A DNA stretch of 64,000 bases from Chelydra serpentina (lineage: Eukaryota > Chordata > Testudines > Chelydridae): assembly GCA_037349315.1 (NCBI GenBank), contig JBAIAC010000007.1, positions 49,501,001 to 49,565,000 on the forward strand, given 5' to 3'. Within the stretch, counting starts at the first letter, position 1; the number at the start of each line of letters is the position of its first letter. The position numbers were made by a program, and so were the translations under genes. Positions 47,446 through 58,959 of this stretch are shown here, piece after piece. Under the pieces are notes generated by a model. It did no database searches and was not told where the DNA came from. It worked only from the letters and a program-made list of their open reading frames with translations.

Positions 47446-49448
47446 CGGAGGGAGGCACTTGTCCACAGTGATCTCCTTAAGCTGGTAGGCAACAGACATT
47501 TTAGAAGGACACAGAGTTCTAACAGCCACACTGTATACTTAAAATATACATTGCTTAACTACAGTGAATCTGATTTAACATATTAATTAATGAGGTAACA
47601 GACGATAAATAAATAAAAAACTATCTGAAGTCAAGGAAAGTTATGTTCACAACATTTCACATGATTGGCCATTTGTCTTTATAATAAATGACTTGCAATA
47701 GATTGGTAAATATACCTAACAAATAGAATACGGTCATCACAACAAACTGGAATTTACTCATGAAATCCTCCCTCCTATGCACCTAAGGACACAAATACAT
47801 TATAGCCCTGGGTTTCTAAATTGTTAATTGTCAGATGGAAAAAAAGCTTTATTTTTTCTTTCCTCCCCTGCTCTTTTGGATATTCCTATGCTATCTGATT
47901 TCATATTCTATATCTTTATTCCATCTTCTTGTTTATGGGTGTTTTTTTGTTTGTTGGTTTTGGTTTGGTGTAAGAAATTTCATTGTTTGACTAATGATTT
48001 TTTTTTTTAGGGTTAAATGTTTATGTTACAAAATAATTGCTGGAGAAAAACAATAGTAGAAATGGAGGGATGGAATGAGGGAGGGGAATGAATGATTGCA
48101 TTAATTAACGAGAAAACAATTTTAAAAGAGCTCAAGAGGAAGCAAAAGAACCAAAGGAAAAAAACAAAACTCGTACCAGTGTCTTTTAGTGGTTAAGATT
48201 AATTTAGAAAAGTCATTCTTCATATTCCCCATCCCCACCCCACCCCTTTTTTAATCACCACTTTTAGATTCAAGAAAGGGCATTGGAAAGTAGTATGTAT
48301 TTAGGGAGAAGGTCATTTTTTATACTTCTTAATGGTTAATGTTAAAAGCATTGCTGTCCACAGAATGGGCACAGTCTTCTATTTATAACATGAAATTATT
48401 CAAGAAGTTACAATAAAAATAAAATAGCTCTTAAAAAGAAGTTTCTTGAACTAAACAAGGGGATTATCCTGGTAATGAACATAAAAGCATATTACATGAG
48501 GTTACTTATGTAAAACCAGCGTAAATGATCATACTTGCAAAAGGAATTTCAAAATTCAAGGACAACTGCAATAACAAAAGGAAAAGGGAATAACGACATG
48601 GAATCCCTAAAGTCCAGTCTTACTTGTTTCTCTGCATCTCTGTGGCACTTAGCATTATTTTCACACAGTTGTAATTTTTTTCAAGTGGTAACTTAATATA
48701 GCATTAAAACTGCACCATGTTCAATATTCTGAGCCCTATCATTTTCAGTAAAGCTGTTTCTGTTCTTTGGCATCATAACAGCTATTTCAGATCCATGAAC
48801 TCAACTTCCCAGGGTATAGAAACGAGGGGCAAATCTGAAAATACTAAAATGATAATGCCTGGCCCACTCACCCCAAAATATCCAAACCAAGTATGGTACT
48901 CTCACCCAAAATAGTGATTTTAGGAAAATCCTTTTCATTTCACCAGCACCAGTGAAAACTGTGGGTCTGGTATAGTCCGTTATGTACCCTTTCCAATTTA
49001 AGCATTAGTATGTGCATTGATTATTCCCCTTCTGTGTCACTCACACCTTCCACATCCTCCTGTTTATTAACATCTTTATGTTTTCATCTACTCTCAATCA
49101 CCTCCTTCCCACTGTCCAATCTGTCAGCTCCATTTTCCCAGGGTCACTGCTTTCTATTCTCGATTCCTTTACACCTGCCTCCCAACTCTGTCCCTCCAAA
49201 TCCCAGGCTCGGGTCTCTGTCTTCATCACCTTTTCACCTCCTACTCTCACTCCACTGTTTGCCACAGGTAGACATCCTCTGACTAGAGTAACTAAATCCA
49301 CTATCTGTTTGCCATCATCCTTCAGCTCTGCTCTGTTATTGGGAAAACAATTCTACTTCTTTTCAATTAACTGCCATTCCCTCGCAATTTCTCTATTGTT
49401 GATACTCAACTCAGACCTTCTTTCATGCCCTCCTCTCCTGTATATTTC
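47446..49448. other. Unassigned sequence left of the Harbinger
   Basis: AT-rich to 49000, then a pyrimidine-rich stretch (49010-49440) with long open frames that reflect composition. It probably includes an unidentified old repeat interrupted by the Harbinger, because a similar style of sequence resumes after 54336. Confidence 0.35.
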
Positions 49449-49841
49449 CAAGGCCTGGTCTACACTAGGACTTTATGTCGAATTTAGCAGCGTTAACTCG
49501 ATTTAACCCTGCACCCGTCCACATTACGAAGCTATTTATTTCGACATAAATGGCTCTTTAATTCGATTTCTGTACTCCTCCCCGACGAGGGGAGTAGCGC
49601 TAAATTCGACATGGCCATGTCGAATTCGTGTTACTGTGGACGGAATTCGACGGTAATAGCTCCGGGAGCTATCCCACAGTGCACCACTCAGTGGACGCTC
49701 TGGACAGCAATCCGAGCTCGGATGCTCTGACCAGCCACTCAGGAAAAGCCCCGGGAAAATTTGAATTCCTTTTCCTGTCTGGCCAGTTTGAATCTCATTT
49801 TCTATTTGGACATCGTGGCGAGCACAGCAGCACTGGCAACG

Positions 49842-50418
49842 ATGCAGAGCTCTGCAGCCGTGGTGACCATGACATCGCAGAATAGGAGGAGAGCACCAGC
49901 TTGGACTGATCGGGAAGTCTTGGACCTGATCGCTGTGTGGGGCGATGAGTCCGTGCTTTCGGAGCTGCGATCCAAAAGACGGAATGCGAAAATTTATGAG
50001 AAGATTTCCAAGGCAATGGCGGAGAGAGGATACGTCCGGGATGCAACGCAGTGCCGTGTGAAAATCAAGGAGCTGCGACAGGCATACCAAAAAACCAAAG
50101 AGTCCAACGGACGCTCCGGATCGCAGCCACACACATGCCGTTTTTACGAGGCACTGCATGCTATGCTCGGTGGTGCTGCCACCACTACACCACCAGTGTC
50201 CGTGGACTCTGACGACGGGGTCTTATCTACGGCCACGTCGTCTGACATTTTCGCAGACGGTGAAGAGGAGGAAGGAGAGGAGGAGGACGAGGCAGTCGAC
50301 AGCGCGTTAAACGCTGATTTCCCCGACAGCCAGGATCTGTTCATCACCCTCACCGAGCTCCCCTACGAACCCTCCCAAAGCAGCAGCCCAGACCAGGATC
50401 CAGGCGAAGGATCGTCAG
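49842..50418 (+). CDS. Harbinger Myb/SANT-like protein, exon 1
   Basis: In Harbinger elements this second protein binds DNA and helps the transposase enter the nucleus and act. The chosen start is the ATG at 49842 ('MQSSAAVVTMTSQNRRRA'). An upstream in-frame ATG at 49761 leads a hydrophobic stretch that does not look like part of the family. The Myb/SANT-like trihelix follows: 'APAWTDREVLDLIAVWGDE', 'NAKIYEKISKAMAERGYV' and 'CRVKIKELRQAYQKTKES'. Then comes a 'CRFYEALHAMLGG' segment, an acidic tract near residues 145-160, and 'DFPDSQDLFITL'. The donor 'gtcag|gtcgg' ends the exon one base into a codon. The exon is intact, but exon 2 carries a frame change. Confidence 0.85.
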
Positions 50419-50530
50419 GTCGGTGTTTTAAATATTTATTTTGAATAGAATAGGCACTTGTTTCTTATCAATGTGTTTTTATTGCTTGCTTTGCAATAGG
50501 CGCTTCAGTTTTCAATCTTTTCAAAGGCAA

Positions 50531-50827
50531 CTACTCAGATAGTCTGTCAATATGTATGGGGATAGAGGAGAAATCCCCATCGGAGATCTCCGCGAAACTC
50601 TCCTGTAGGTACAGTGAAAGCTTTTGCATCAGGTTCCCAGGGAGAGCGGCCTTACTATCTCCACCATGGTAGGATACTTTTCCGCGCCATGCCAGCTGCA
50701 GGTACTCTGGTATCATTGCCTTGCATAGCATGGCAGCATACGGCCCTGGGGTTTGCTTGCATTCACGCAGCATGCGGTCTTTCTCTGTCTCCGAAATCCT
50801 CATCAGAGTGATATCAGTCATGGTGCC
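50531..50827 (-). CDS. Unknown Harbinger accessory ORF, putative last exon (antisense to Myb intron)
   Basis: I do not recognise this protein. From an acceptor 'aaaccag' at 50828 the minus strand stays open for 98 codons to a stop at 50531, reading 'GTMTDITLMRISETEKDRM', 'CKQTPGPYAAMLCKAMIP', 'LQLAWRGKVSYHGGDSKA' and 'LYLQESFAEISDGDFSSI'. The composition is that of a folded globular protein, and a local ATG in 'GTMTDI' could also start it. It lies wholly within the intron of the plus-strand Myb gene. A candidate upstream exon at 51145 splices to it in phase. It could be a third element gene, part of an alternative transposase transcript, or a captured host fragment. Confidence 0.5.
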   Translation of the reverse strand, partial: GTMTDITLMRISETEKDRMLRECKQTPGPYAAMLCKAMIPEYLQLAWRGKVSYHGGDSKAALPGNLMQKLSLYLQESFAEISDGDFSSIPIHIDRLSE

Positions 50828-51144
50828 CTGGTTTGAATGGGTGTTTTTGTTAGTATAGTGACTCCTTGATTTTTCCTTTAAAGAACGACAACCGGCGGTT
50901 GGCAGACATGCGGGGGGGGGTGGTAGCAGTGAGGCTAACCGCAGAAACTTTGCGGTGCGCAGGCAGGGAGAGTTCCCTGAACCGGCCACACGGAAGGGGT
51001 GGGGAGGCTAGGCGAGCCGTTAAAACACAGCGGGTCGCGGGCAGGGAGAGTTCCCGGTACCGGCACCGCGGAGGGGGTGGGGGGGAAAACGTGTGTGCGA
51101 GCCCTTGTAGCCGAGCGGTTTTGCTGGCATCAGGAACTGGCCAC

Positions 51145-51420
51145 CGCTAGGAGCTGTGCTTGAAACATGGGAGTACCGCACTGCTGTGAAGTTAGGTCAC
51201 AGCAGTCCAAAGGCACTGGCTTACCATGGTCTCCAGGGAGCAGTTTTGCAGTGTCCAGGTCCGCTTGGGTGATCTGAACACCAGGACCCCTGGCAGTTAA
51301 TACAAATACATAATATTCGACCTTGTACTGAGTGCACATGTGATAGATAGTATGCATGGTCTTGTTCACAGGGAAAGAGTATAGGCATTGTTCGGGAAAA
51401 TGTATCTTTCTGAGGAATTC
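51145..51420 (-). CDS. Unknown Harbinger accessory ORF, putative upstream exon
   Basis: The minus strand is open across this stretch and reads 'CLYSFPVNKTMHTIYHM', 'YKVEYYVFVLTARGPGVQ', 'ITQADLDTAKLLPGDHGK' and 'PVPLDCCDLTSQQCG'. A donor-like 'gcg|gtggcc' at 51144 would join it in phase to 'GTMTDITLM' at 50827. The right-hand limit is uncertain: the open frame continues to 51579 but overlaps the Myb exon 2 antisense, and an acceptor-like 'tcctcag' near 51413 is only weakly supported. No family is recognised. The splice donor is plausible rather than strong. Confidence 0.42.
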
Positions 51421-51443
51421 ACTCCCTTTCTCCCATCCCACAG

Positions 51444-51927
51444 CTGCGAGTGTCTCCCTCCCTACCCGTGGTTCACCCTCCCAGAGGCTTGCGCAGATCA
51501 GGCGGCGCAAAAAACAACAACCCGGGACGACATGTTTTCGGAACTGATGGTCTGTTCCCAAAATGATGCTGCACAGCAAAGAGAGGACGTCTCAAGGTCC
51601 GAGCGAGCAGTCAGTGAACGGGAGCAGAGGGCTGAAGCTCGCGAGGACAGGTGGTGGTTGGAAGACCAGCAGATGACTCAAACGCTGCTTGGACTAATGC
51701 GGGAGCAAACTGATACGCTCCGCTGCCTTGTTGACGTTCTGCAGGAACGGAGGATGGAGGAAAGGGCACCTCTGTATGTTCTTTCCAACCGCCCTCCCCT
51801 GCCACAAAGTCCAATTTCCCCCTCACCCAAAGTCAGTAGAACGAGGGGAGGCAGGGGCCGAGGAAAAAATCACTCCACCCCTGCGGACTGCTCCAGTAGC
51901 AGAAGGCTCTCCTTTCCAAAAATATAG
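51444..51927 (+). pseudogene. Harbinger Myb/SANT-like protein, exon 2, frame-broken
   Basis: The acceptor 'tcccatcccacag' precedes 'CTGCGAGTG'. Joined to exon 1 in phase, the frame gives 'ASVSLPTRGSPSQRLAQI' and 'RRRKK', then meets a stop near 51547. Another frame takes over just after the A-rich 'cgcaaaaaacaacaa' (about 51506-51520) with 'TRDDMFSELMVCSQND', an arginine/glutamate-rich helix ('EREQRAEAREDRWWLED') and 'LLGLMREQTDTLRCLVDVL', ending at 51927. The C-terminal helical segment is usual in this protein family, so an indel in the A-rich run is the likely lesion. Confidence 0.75.
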
Positions 51928-52696
51928 ATGGGACCTTGACTTCCCTCCAAACGCACCCCACCCCAGCCCCCGTCCAAGTGTCATCCTAAAATTTTGCTCT
52001 CCTTAATAAAAAATTGTGTTCTGAACAGTCCTGATTCCTTGACTGTCTTTCAAAGGGCTGTTGTATTGTGGGGGAGGGGAGGGGTGGTTTGTGATTTGAG
52101 ACGATAGTCGCAGATAACAGGGTGGGAACAGGGGAAAAGGTTCATCAGAAAGTCACACTCACATTGCATTCACTAGGCACACTTGCCATTCTAGGAGGGG
52201 GTTTTCCTATTCTCTATGGGCGGGGGGGCTGTCACTTTCAGGTGGTGGAGGGTGGCTGCAGATCGTTGGTGGCAGGCTATAGCCTGCATGACAGATCCAT
52301 GCAGCAGGGGATCAGTGGCCGCAATCCCCTGCAAAGAAGTCACACAGGCCCCCCCTCACAGACTTCCGAACAGGAGTGGTTGCAGGCTCCGTTGAAACAA
52401 GCAGTACACCATTGCGGACTGCTCAGGGAGCAGGAGCCTGTCATTCCCCGAGTTGGGAAGCGCCCTTTCCATCACTCCACCCGCTCCCCAACCGCGGTAT
52501 TTGTCCCAGTCTCAGCACTTGACCGAGAAATCATTAATAAAGAAGACGGTTTTAATAAACAATGTTTCCTTTATTATACTTTTAAACCGGGGACTGAAGG
52601 GGGGGGAAAGGGTGCTGGTAATTGTAGAGGATAGACAACGGTCACCAGTTAAAGAAACGGGGGCTGGTTCAGCTTCAGTTTTAACAAGCGAAACAG
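51928..52696. other. Harbinger internal non-coding segment between the convergent genes
   Basis: Lies between the end of Myb exon 2 (plus) and the end of the transposase (minus). A poly(A)-signal-like 'aataaa' occurs for the plus gene near 52005 ('ccttaataaaaaattg'), and 'ttattaataaag' / 'ttttaataaac' near 52530-52560 suit either strand. I assign no gene here. Confidence 0.55.
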
Positions 52697-53957
52697 TCAC
52701 TGGTTACCCTGCTCGCTCTGGAATCTAGCTTTCAGAGCTTCCTGGATGCGCAGCGCGTCCCGCTGGGATCTTCTAATCGCCCTGGTGTCCGGCTGTGCGT
52801 AATCAGCAGCCAGGCGACTGGCCTCAGCCTCCCACCCTACCATAAACGTCTCCCCCTTGCTCTCGCAGAGATTGTGGCGCACATAGCAAGCTGCGATCAC
52901 AATGGGGATATTTGTTTGGCTGAGATCGGAGCGAGTAAGTAAGCTTCGCCATCTCCCTTTCAGATGGCCAAAGGCACACTCCACCACCATCCTGCACTTG
53001 CTCAGCCGGTGTCCAGGGCGCCGGTGTATGGCTTCATGAGCCAGGGCATTATCGGGTAGGCTGGGTCCCCGAGGATCACTATAGGCATCTCCACATCCCC
53101 AACCGTTATTTTGCAGTCCGGGAAGAAAATACCTTCCTGCAGCCGTCTGAACAGACCAGAGTTCCTGAACACACGAGCGTCATGAACCTTGCCCGGCCAT
53201 CCAATGTTGATGTTTGTAAAACGTCCTTTATGGTCCACTAGTGCTTGCAGCACCATAGAAAAATAGCCCTTCCGGTTAATGTACTGGCTGCCCTGGTGGG
53301 CCGGTCCAAGGATGGGGATGTGTGTCCCATCAATAGCCCCGCCGCAGTTTGGGAATCCCATAGCGGAAAGCCATCTATGATCACCTGCACGTCTCCAAGG
53401 GTCACTACCTTTGAGAGCAGCAGGTCAACGATTGCATGGGCTACCTGCATCACAGCAACCCCCACGGTAGACTTGCCCACTCCAAATTGATTTGCGACTG
53501 ACCGGTAGCTGTCTGGCGTTGCAAGCTTCCACAGGGCTATGGCCACTCGCTTCTGGATAATCAGGACAGCTCGCATCCGGGTGTCCTGGCGCTTCAGGGC
53601 AGGGGACAGCAACTCACAAAGTTCCAGGAAAGTGCCCTTACGCATACGAAAGTTTCTCAGCCACTGGGACTCATCCCAGACTTGCAGCACTATGCGGTCC
53701 CACCAGTCAGTGCTTGTTTCCCTGGCCCAGAATCGCCGTTCCACAGGATCAACGTGACCCATTGCCACCATGATGTCTAGGGGCCGGGGTCCCGTGCTTT
53801 GCGAGAGGTCTGTGCCCCTCTCAGAGTTCATGTCCTCACGGAGCTTCCGTTGCCTCCTCGCCAGATTTATCTGCATCTGCCTCTGGAAAAGGTGGACGAT
53901 AAGGCGCGAGGTGTTGACAACGGACAGAACAGCAGCGATAATCGCGGAGGGCTCCAT
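52697..53957 (-). pseudogene. Harbinger DDE transposase (HARBI1-like), two frame changes
   Basis: The minus strand starts at 53957 ('MEPSAIIAAVLSVV') with a helix-turn-helix-like region ('RSVANQFGVGKSTVGVAV'), followed by the DDE_Tnp_4 catalytic core. 'AIDGTHIPI' near 53330 holds the first aspartate, 'GDPAYPIMPWLMKPY' near 53060 the second, and 'ECAFGHLKGRW' near 52975 the glutamate. The C-terminus is 'RRSQRDALRIQEALKARF'. Frame changes fall near 53370 ('DGF' to 'MGFPNCGG') and near 53015 ('MKPYTG' to 'LSKCRMVVECAF'). The length, about 420 codons over all three frames, fits the family. It is convergent with the Myb gene. Confidence 0.9.
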
Positions 53958-54338
53958 GCTCGCTGTCCTGTGGCGTCCGCGCTGTCAATCACCAGAAAAG
54001 GGCGCGATGTAATTTCCCGCCAGCGCTTTCACGTAGGGAGGGCGGGAGTGTGGGTCGAATGACGACAGGTGCCCAAAACCACCCGCGACACATTTTTGGC
54101 CCCAGAAGGCACTGGGGGCTAGACCCAGAATTCCAATGGGCAGCGGGGACTGCGGGAACTGTGGGATAGCTACCCACAGTGCACCGCTTGCATTGTCGAC
54201 GCTTGCCCCGTTAGTGTGGACTCACAAACTCGAATTAATGTCCTTGGTGTGGATTCGCACGATCGACTTTGTAAAATCGATTTCACAAGTTCGGTTTAAG
54301 ATAAATCGAACTATTCCCGTAGTGTAGACATACCCCAA

Positions 54339-56253
54339 GAGTGATAATATCCAACAAGGACATAGCATCCTTTAAACTCCTTCTCCTCCATGACAAAGTC
54401 TGCACACATCCCAACAGCCAAAGCTTTCCTGAGTATTCCAGGTTTAGGCCAGTTCATAGGAGGATTGCAAGAGTGGGGGCTCTGTAGAAACAACAGAGAG
54501 AAGAGAGAGCCTTTTTTTAAGCTTGTGCACCACCACTAATAAAAATTCCACACTGGAATTTATTTAACAATTCTGCTGGTGATGGATGGGCTGGAATAAA
54601 ATCCAGTTTTTTCTCCCACAGCTGTGCAGACCCGTCAGTGCTAACACAAATGAAAAGGTAGTAAATCCTTATTTTTGTCAGTAAAGTAAGCCAATATGAT
54701 TGAGTGCATATCCGTAGAGCAAGAAGGTGATATTTTTGTACAGATGTTTTCTGACCATGACTGTTGTCAGAACCACCAGGTAGCCAGCTGAGGCAGGACC
54801 AGATGCAGGCTGGAGCAGGGACTAGCTTATGTGAAAACAGGCACGGGCTAGAGCAGGAGAGGCATCAGTGCAAGGGCTACCTGAAGCAGGAGCAAGGGCA
54901 GTCTGTCAGAACTACACTAGGCAATGGGCCGGGTAATGAGGTTGCGGTTGAGCAGACTGGAGAGACTGGTTCCCTCAGGAACCTGTATACTTCCCTTGGG
55001 GTCACTTGGGTTGGCCCTCACCTGTGAATTGGTTGAACCCTAGTTGAATGGCATGGGATCCGTCACAAGACCTGCAGGTAATTGCCTGTAATGACTCACT
55101 ACACTGTGGCTCAGGGATGACCCATCAGGCTTAAGAAAGCTCAGAGGTAATTCGGGCATGACTCATCACAATCCTGCACTATAAGGGGCTGTCTTTTAAG
55201 ATGCAAAGCTGTGTTAGGCTACTCCCAACACTACTGTTTCCTCCTACAGCCCATTTTGGACCTGACACTCTGCCTGATTCTTTGTCACTTTTTCCCACTC
55301 TTCACTCAGTGCCTTTTTTCAGGCTGTCCCCAGTGATCGTCTTCCTCATCCTGCATGTCAAGCGTCCTAGCTCCAGCAAACATTTCTGTAAAACTCCTAT
55401 TTGCCTACCTTTTATTCCTGAGCGAGTACAGCTCTGTCTCCTTCCCCCTCTAACATCTGTGCAATTTAGACTGTAAGGTCTACGGTCAGAGACTTATGCG
55501 AATGAAGTCTTTTGAAAAGCATCATGCACATGAATTGTATTTAATATATTGCTAATAACATTAAAACCACTTTTAAAAATGATAAAATAATTTATTTTCC
55601 CCTTTCACATGGTTTCTATCTGAAGCTACACATTGTTTCTATGGAATTGGAAGGATCACAGGACTGAATCAAGTCTGATGTTAAAATTTGTAATGAGGAT
55701 CTTGCATTCCTTCAAGTGCCCCCAATAGATAATAATTAATATTAAACATTTATATGCAAGTTCACCCAAATGAACCTATTTCCTAAAAGGAAATCCCTCC
55801 CTTGCCCTATCTTCCACACAAACTGATAGATAGTACTCCTGAAATGACTTCTTGCTGAACTCTCAATACAATGTGAAATATTAAAAATTCCAGCATAGGA
55901 AATAATATACCATGCTCATTGTGCTAGAATCCATGGGTAAGGATACAGTAACATTAATTTTGCACCTGGACAATGTTTTGTTCCATTGTCTAATCTTTGT
56001 ATGCACAGGGAAATCTTAGTGGAATCTAAGTCTTTCTTGAATCTGCTCTATCTAGTCTCTGGGAAATATCCAAAACCTTTCTCACTACCATCTAATGCCT
56101 GTTTGGTGGCCTATGCGAGATGACAGACTGTCTAGTTTCTAGTGAACAGACGCCCACATGAGAAAAACTACAGTAACAGCACTAATTTGCATATAGTTAT
56201 CTTAGCAGAGAAGGCAAAAGTTGAATGAGTAAGGAGACTGAGCTCTCCCCTCA
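54339..56253. other. Unassigned sequence right of the Harbinger
   Basis: Includes a GC-richer part (54740-55070) with glutamine/glycine-rich translation and repeated 'gagcagg' motifs, perhaps an old repeat or a fragment of an LTR-type element. I found no defined ends. The rest is AT-rich. Confidence 0.35.
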
Positions 56254-56261
56254 GTCCCAAG

Positions 56262-56385
56262 TAGGGTGACCAGACAGAAAGTGTGAAAAATCAGGATAGG
56301 AGGTAGGGGGTAATAGGCACCTATATAAGAAAAAGCCCCAAATATCGGGACTGTCCCTATAAAATTGGGACATCTGGTCACCCTA
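56262..56385 (-). mobile_element. 124-bp hAT-type MITE, copy 2, with perfect target duplication
   Basis: Ends 'tagggtgaccag' and 'ctggtcaccct(a)'. The flanking 8-mers 'gtcccaag' at 56254-56261 and 56386-56393 are identical. It has the same length and interior as 17629-17752 but the opposite orientation, and its ends are better preserved, so it may be the younger copy. Confidence 0.92.
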
Positions 56386-56393
56386 GTCCCAAG

Positions 56394-58913
56394 ACTAAAT
56401 TATTTCAGATCAAGGTTAAGGTACATTAGCAGGACTATAGGGGAGCACTGCTTATATATTAGCTGTTCTAGGGATAACTGGTGACCTTTGGTTTTCACGA
56501 TTGCCAAGCTTATATTTTTCAGAAGCAGAAATCTACCTTAAAAATTAAGAGACTGAATGCAATTGAAACATACCTAAAAGATTCATGTACAAAGTCCCTT
56601 GGATTCTCTAACTGGATCTCTGCTCACTGGTTACATGATATGCTAATCAATTTGATTCTTTGAGCTGAACTGTAGCTCTTCCAGAGCTCTAGATTAAACA
56701 TTCATTAAAAGCCTATTGGTGAACAAAATGCATTTACCCACAAATTTAAAGGGTCTAATTAATTATAAGAGTAGATAATCTACATCTTCACTGGGGTTTG
56801 AGATGTCTGGACAGGTAACAATACAAAATGTCAGTTCTAAAGTGAAAATTTTTGTAACTGTGACTGAGGGAACCCATGTTTATAAGAATTATATGGAGAA
56901 ACCTGACAAACGTTCAGAGAAAAAAAAATGATACAAACCTACACATCTCCTGGATCACACCAAGTAGTACATAACAGATGCATGGGGTTTATAGATAGCA
57001 AGTATTCTGCAGTTACATGGAGTCCCAAGACATCAAATGCAATGCAAGTACCATGATGGTTAAATGATCTGACTGATGTATTTGGCTGCAAATATTCCAG
57101 ATCATCCAGAGGTAAACAGAGATTTGTTTTGAAAGTGACAAAATTTTGATTTTGTCCATATGTCAGCTACTTTACTCCAGGGAAAAAAACAGAGCTATGC
57201 TTACCTTGAAAAGAAAGAGGACTTTTAAGCAGTCTTTTCTATCCTGCTAAACTGAGTTACCATTCAATTTAAAGGAAAAAAATCTACATATTTTTGAGGA
57301 CAAATTGATTGACAGACCATGTCTTGAAGCTTTCTGACTGCAAAGTTATCAGATTCTAACTCTGCAAAAAAAAAAGTTGGGGCAATTCATCATCGAGGAA
57401 TCGATACATGAAAGTGGCAAGAATTACTATGATATATGGTTTAGTCATTGATTTTTAATAGTTAAAAATTCCCCCTTTAGGCCCCACCTCAGCAAAGCGT
57501 GCAAGCACACACTTAATGTTGAGCATGAACATTCAATGCTTTGCTGCATCGGGGCCTTAAACAGTTAACAAACAAAGTTTAAGGACTGCCAAGTGTGACA
57601 AGAGCCTTTTCTATTAGAGAAATTCCTACTATTCTTTCAATATATTAAGGTAGCATCAACTATTTCCCACTTTGTCTTCACAACCACCATTTTCACCTCC
57701 TCTCCTTTGACAAACCAAACACAACTTGGATTACTGTTTCCTTATGTTTTTGACATTGCTCTAATGATTATATCCAGGGGGAAAAGGTTAAACACAATAC
57801 CCCCTTTTTTTTTTAATTGACCAGTATTTTCACCTCTGTTTTAACTGATCCTCTGAGTGCTGTTTCAACCAAGGTTACTTGACAAAGTCATACTAGTTAA
57901 TAATTTTCAGGGAGATACCATGCATCATTAATGATACTAATTTCTGAGATACTTGGTGCATAAAATTTGAAAAGATAAAAAAGAAATGACTGAAACAAGT
58001 TGAGGGAGGAGGTTCAATGGCATGGTCAAAGTAGAGGCGCTGTATGGATCCAATAAACAAACGGATTGTACTAGAGAGTAAGTTGTCTCTGATCTTGGAG
58101 AATGTTTTTGGACACCTAACAGCTCTTTTATTGCCGTGGCTGATTAAAATGAAATGCCTTACTACTAAAATGTTCTTTTTGATGAGTTTTTTTGCTGTGA
58201 ACTATAGACCTTGTAGTCCAGTGTGATACAAATCCTTTGATCCTGTGCAGTCACATAAATTCAGGCTCATAAAACAACATTGGATTTGATTTTATTAGTG
58301 TGGCTGATGTTGCCAAAATTGTATTGCAACCTTGTTTTTCCTCTCTTTTCTTTCTCTGGTGCACTATCTCCATGGTTTCACAGTACAAAAAAGTAATTTT
58401 TGAACTAGTTGATGGCAATCAGACTCCAAGATTAGGCCATTATAACAAAACGCTGGCATTACACAGGAAAGTAATGCTAGTGTATTCTGCTCTGTTCAGT
58501 TTAAATCAATGTTCTCTTGAGTCAGTAGAACATACCAAAAAACAGTATGAACAAAAGAAAGTTATATATTTTACCATTTGCCACCTTTCATAAGACAACA
58601 CATAATAATGAATAATGAGCTGCAAAGTGAAATATATGGACAAATCAGTCTGTTAAAAACAAAGCAGTTCTACACATCAAGTTAAATTTAGAGTCAAAAT
58701 GCTCCAGCTTAGTAAGAAGTAGGCCATATCCCAAAGCCTTCACATTTCATTCAGTTAATTCAATTGTAGGCCAGTACTAAATAATCATTAGTATGTATAC
58801 AAGATAAACAGCTGTTTTAAAATAATATCTCTACATTTTTAGAAACACAATCTTTCGTAAACTAGATCTGGTGTAAACTTCTCTTATTTGGCATTTTGTG
58901 CCCTTTTTTATAG
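56394..58913. other. Unassigned AT-rich sequence
   Basis: No exon, RNA gene or repeat that I can name. The longest open frame, about 97 codons at 58300-58593, has no recognisable domain. Confidence 0.4.
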
Positions 58914-58959
58914 TATCCTATATACCATATCCCTCTATCAGGATATGGTATATAGGATA
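58914..58959. repeat. Perfect 19-bp hairpin
   Basis: 'tatcctatataccatatcc' (58914-58932), an 8-base spacer 'ctctatca', then the exact complement 'ggatatggtatataggata' (58941-58959). Confidence 0.95.

Larger units (their letters stand above)
49452..54335. mobile_element. PIF/Harbinger transposon, complete length, 4,884 bp
   Basis: Inverted ends 'ggcctggtctacactaggac' and, at the right, 'gtagtgtagacataccc'. The flanks are 3-bp duplications 'caa' (49449-49451 and 54336-54338), the size expected for Harbinger. It carries the usual pair of genes, a Myb/SANT-like protein (plus strand, two exons) and a DDE transposase (minus strand), plus an extra minus-strand frame inside the Myb intron. Subterminal copies of 'ctatcccacagtgca' occur at both ends and again in the MITE at 61629, a possible binding motif. 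GC content is well above the surroundings. The frame breaks mean this copy is no longer autonomous. Confidence 0.92.

Noticed and set aside
49010..49506. Overlapping plus-strand frames in pyrimidine-rich DNA
   Set aside because: Serine/leucine/proline-rich because of CT-rich composition; no domain or splice context.
49536..50159. Minus-strand frame of 207 codons
   Set aside because: Antisense shadow of Myb exon 1 and the transposon's left end; the plus strand has the recognisable trihelix.
52122..52634. Plus-strand frame of 170 codons inside the Harbinger
   Set aside because: Lies between the two convergent element genes and has no recognisable domain; I treat it as non-coding.
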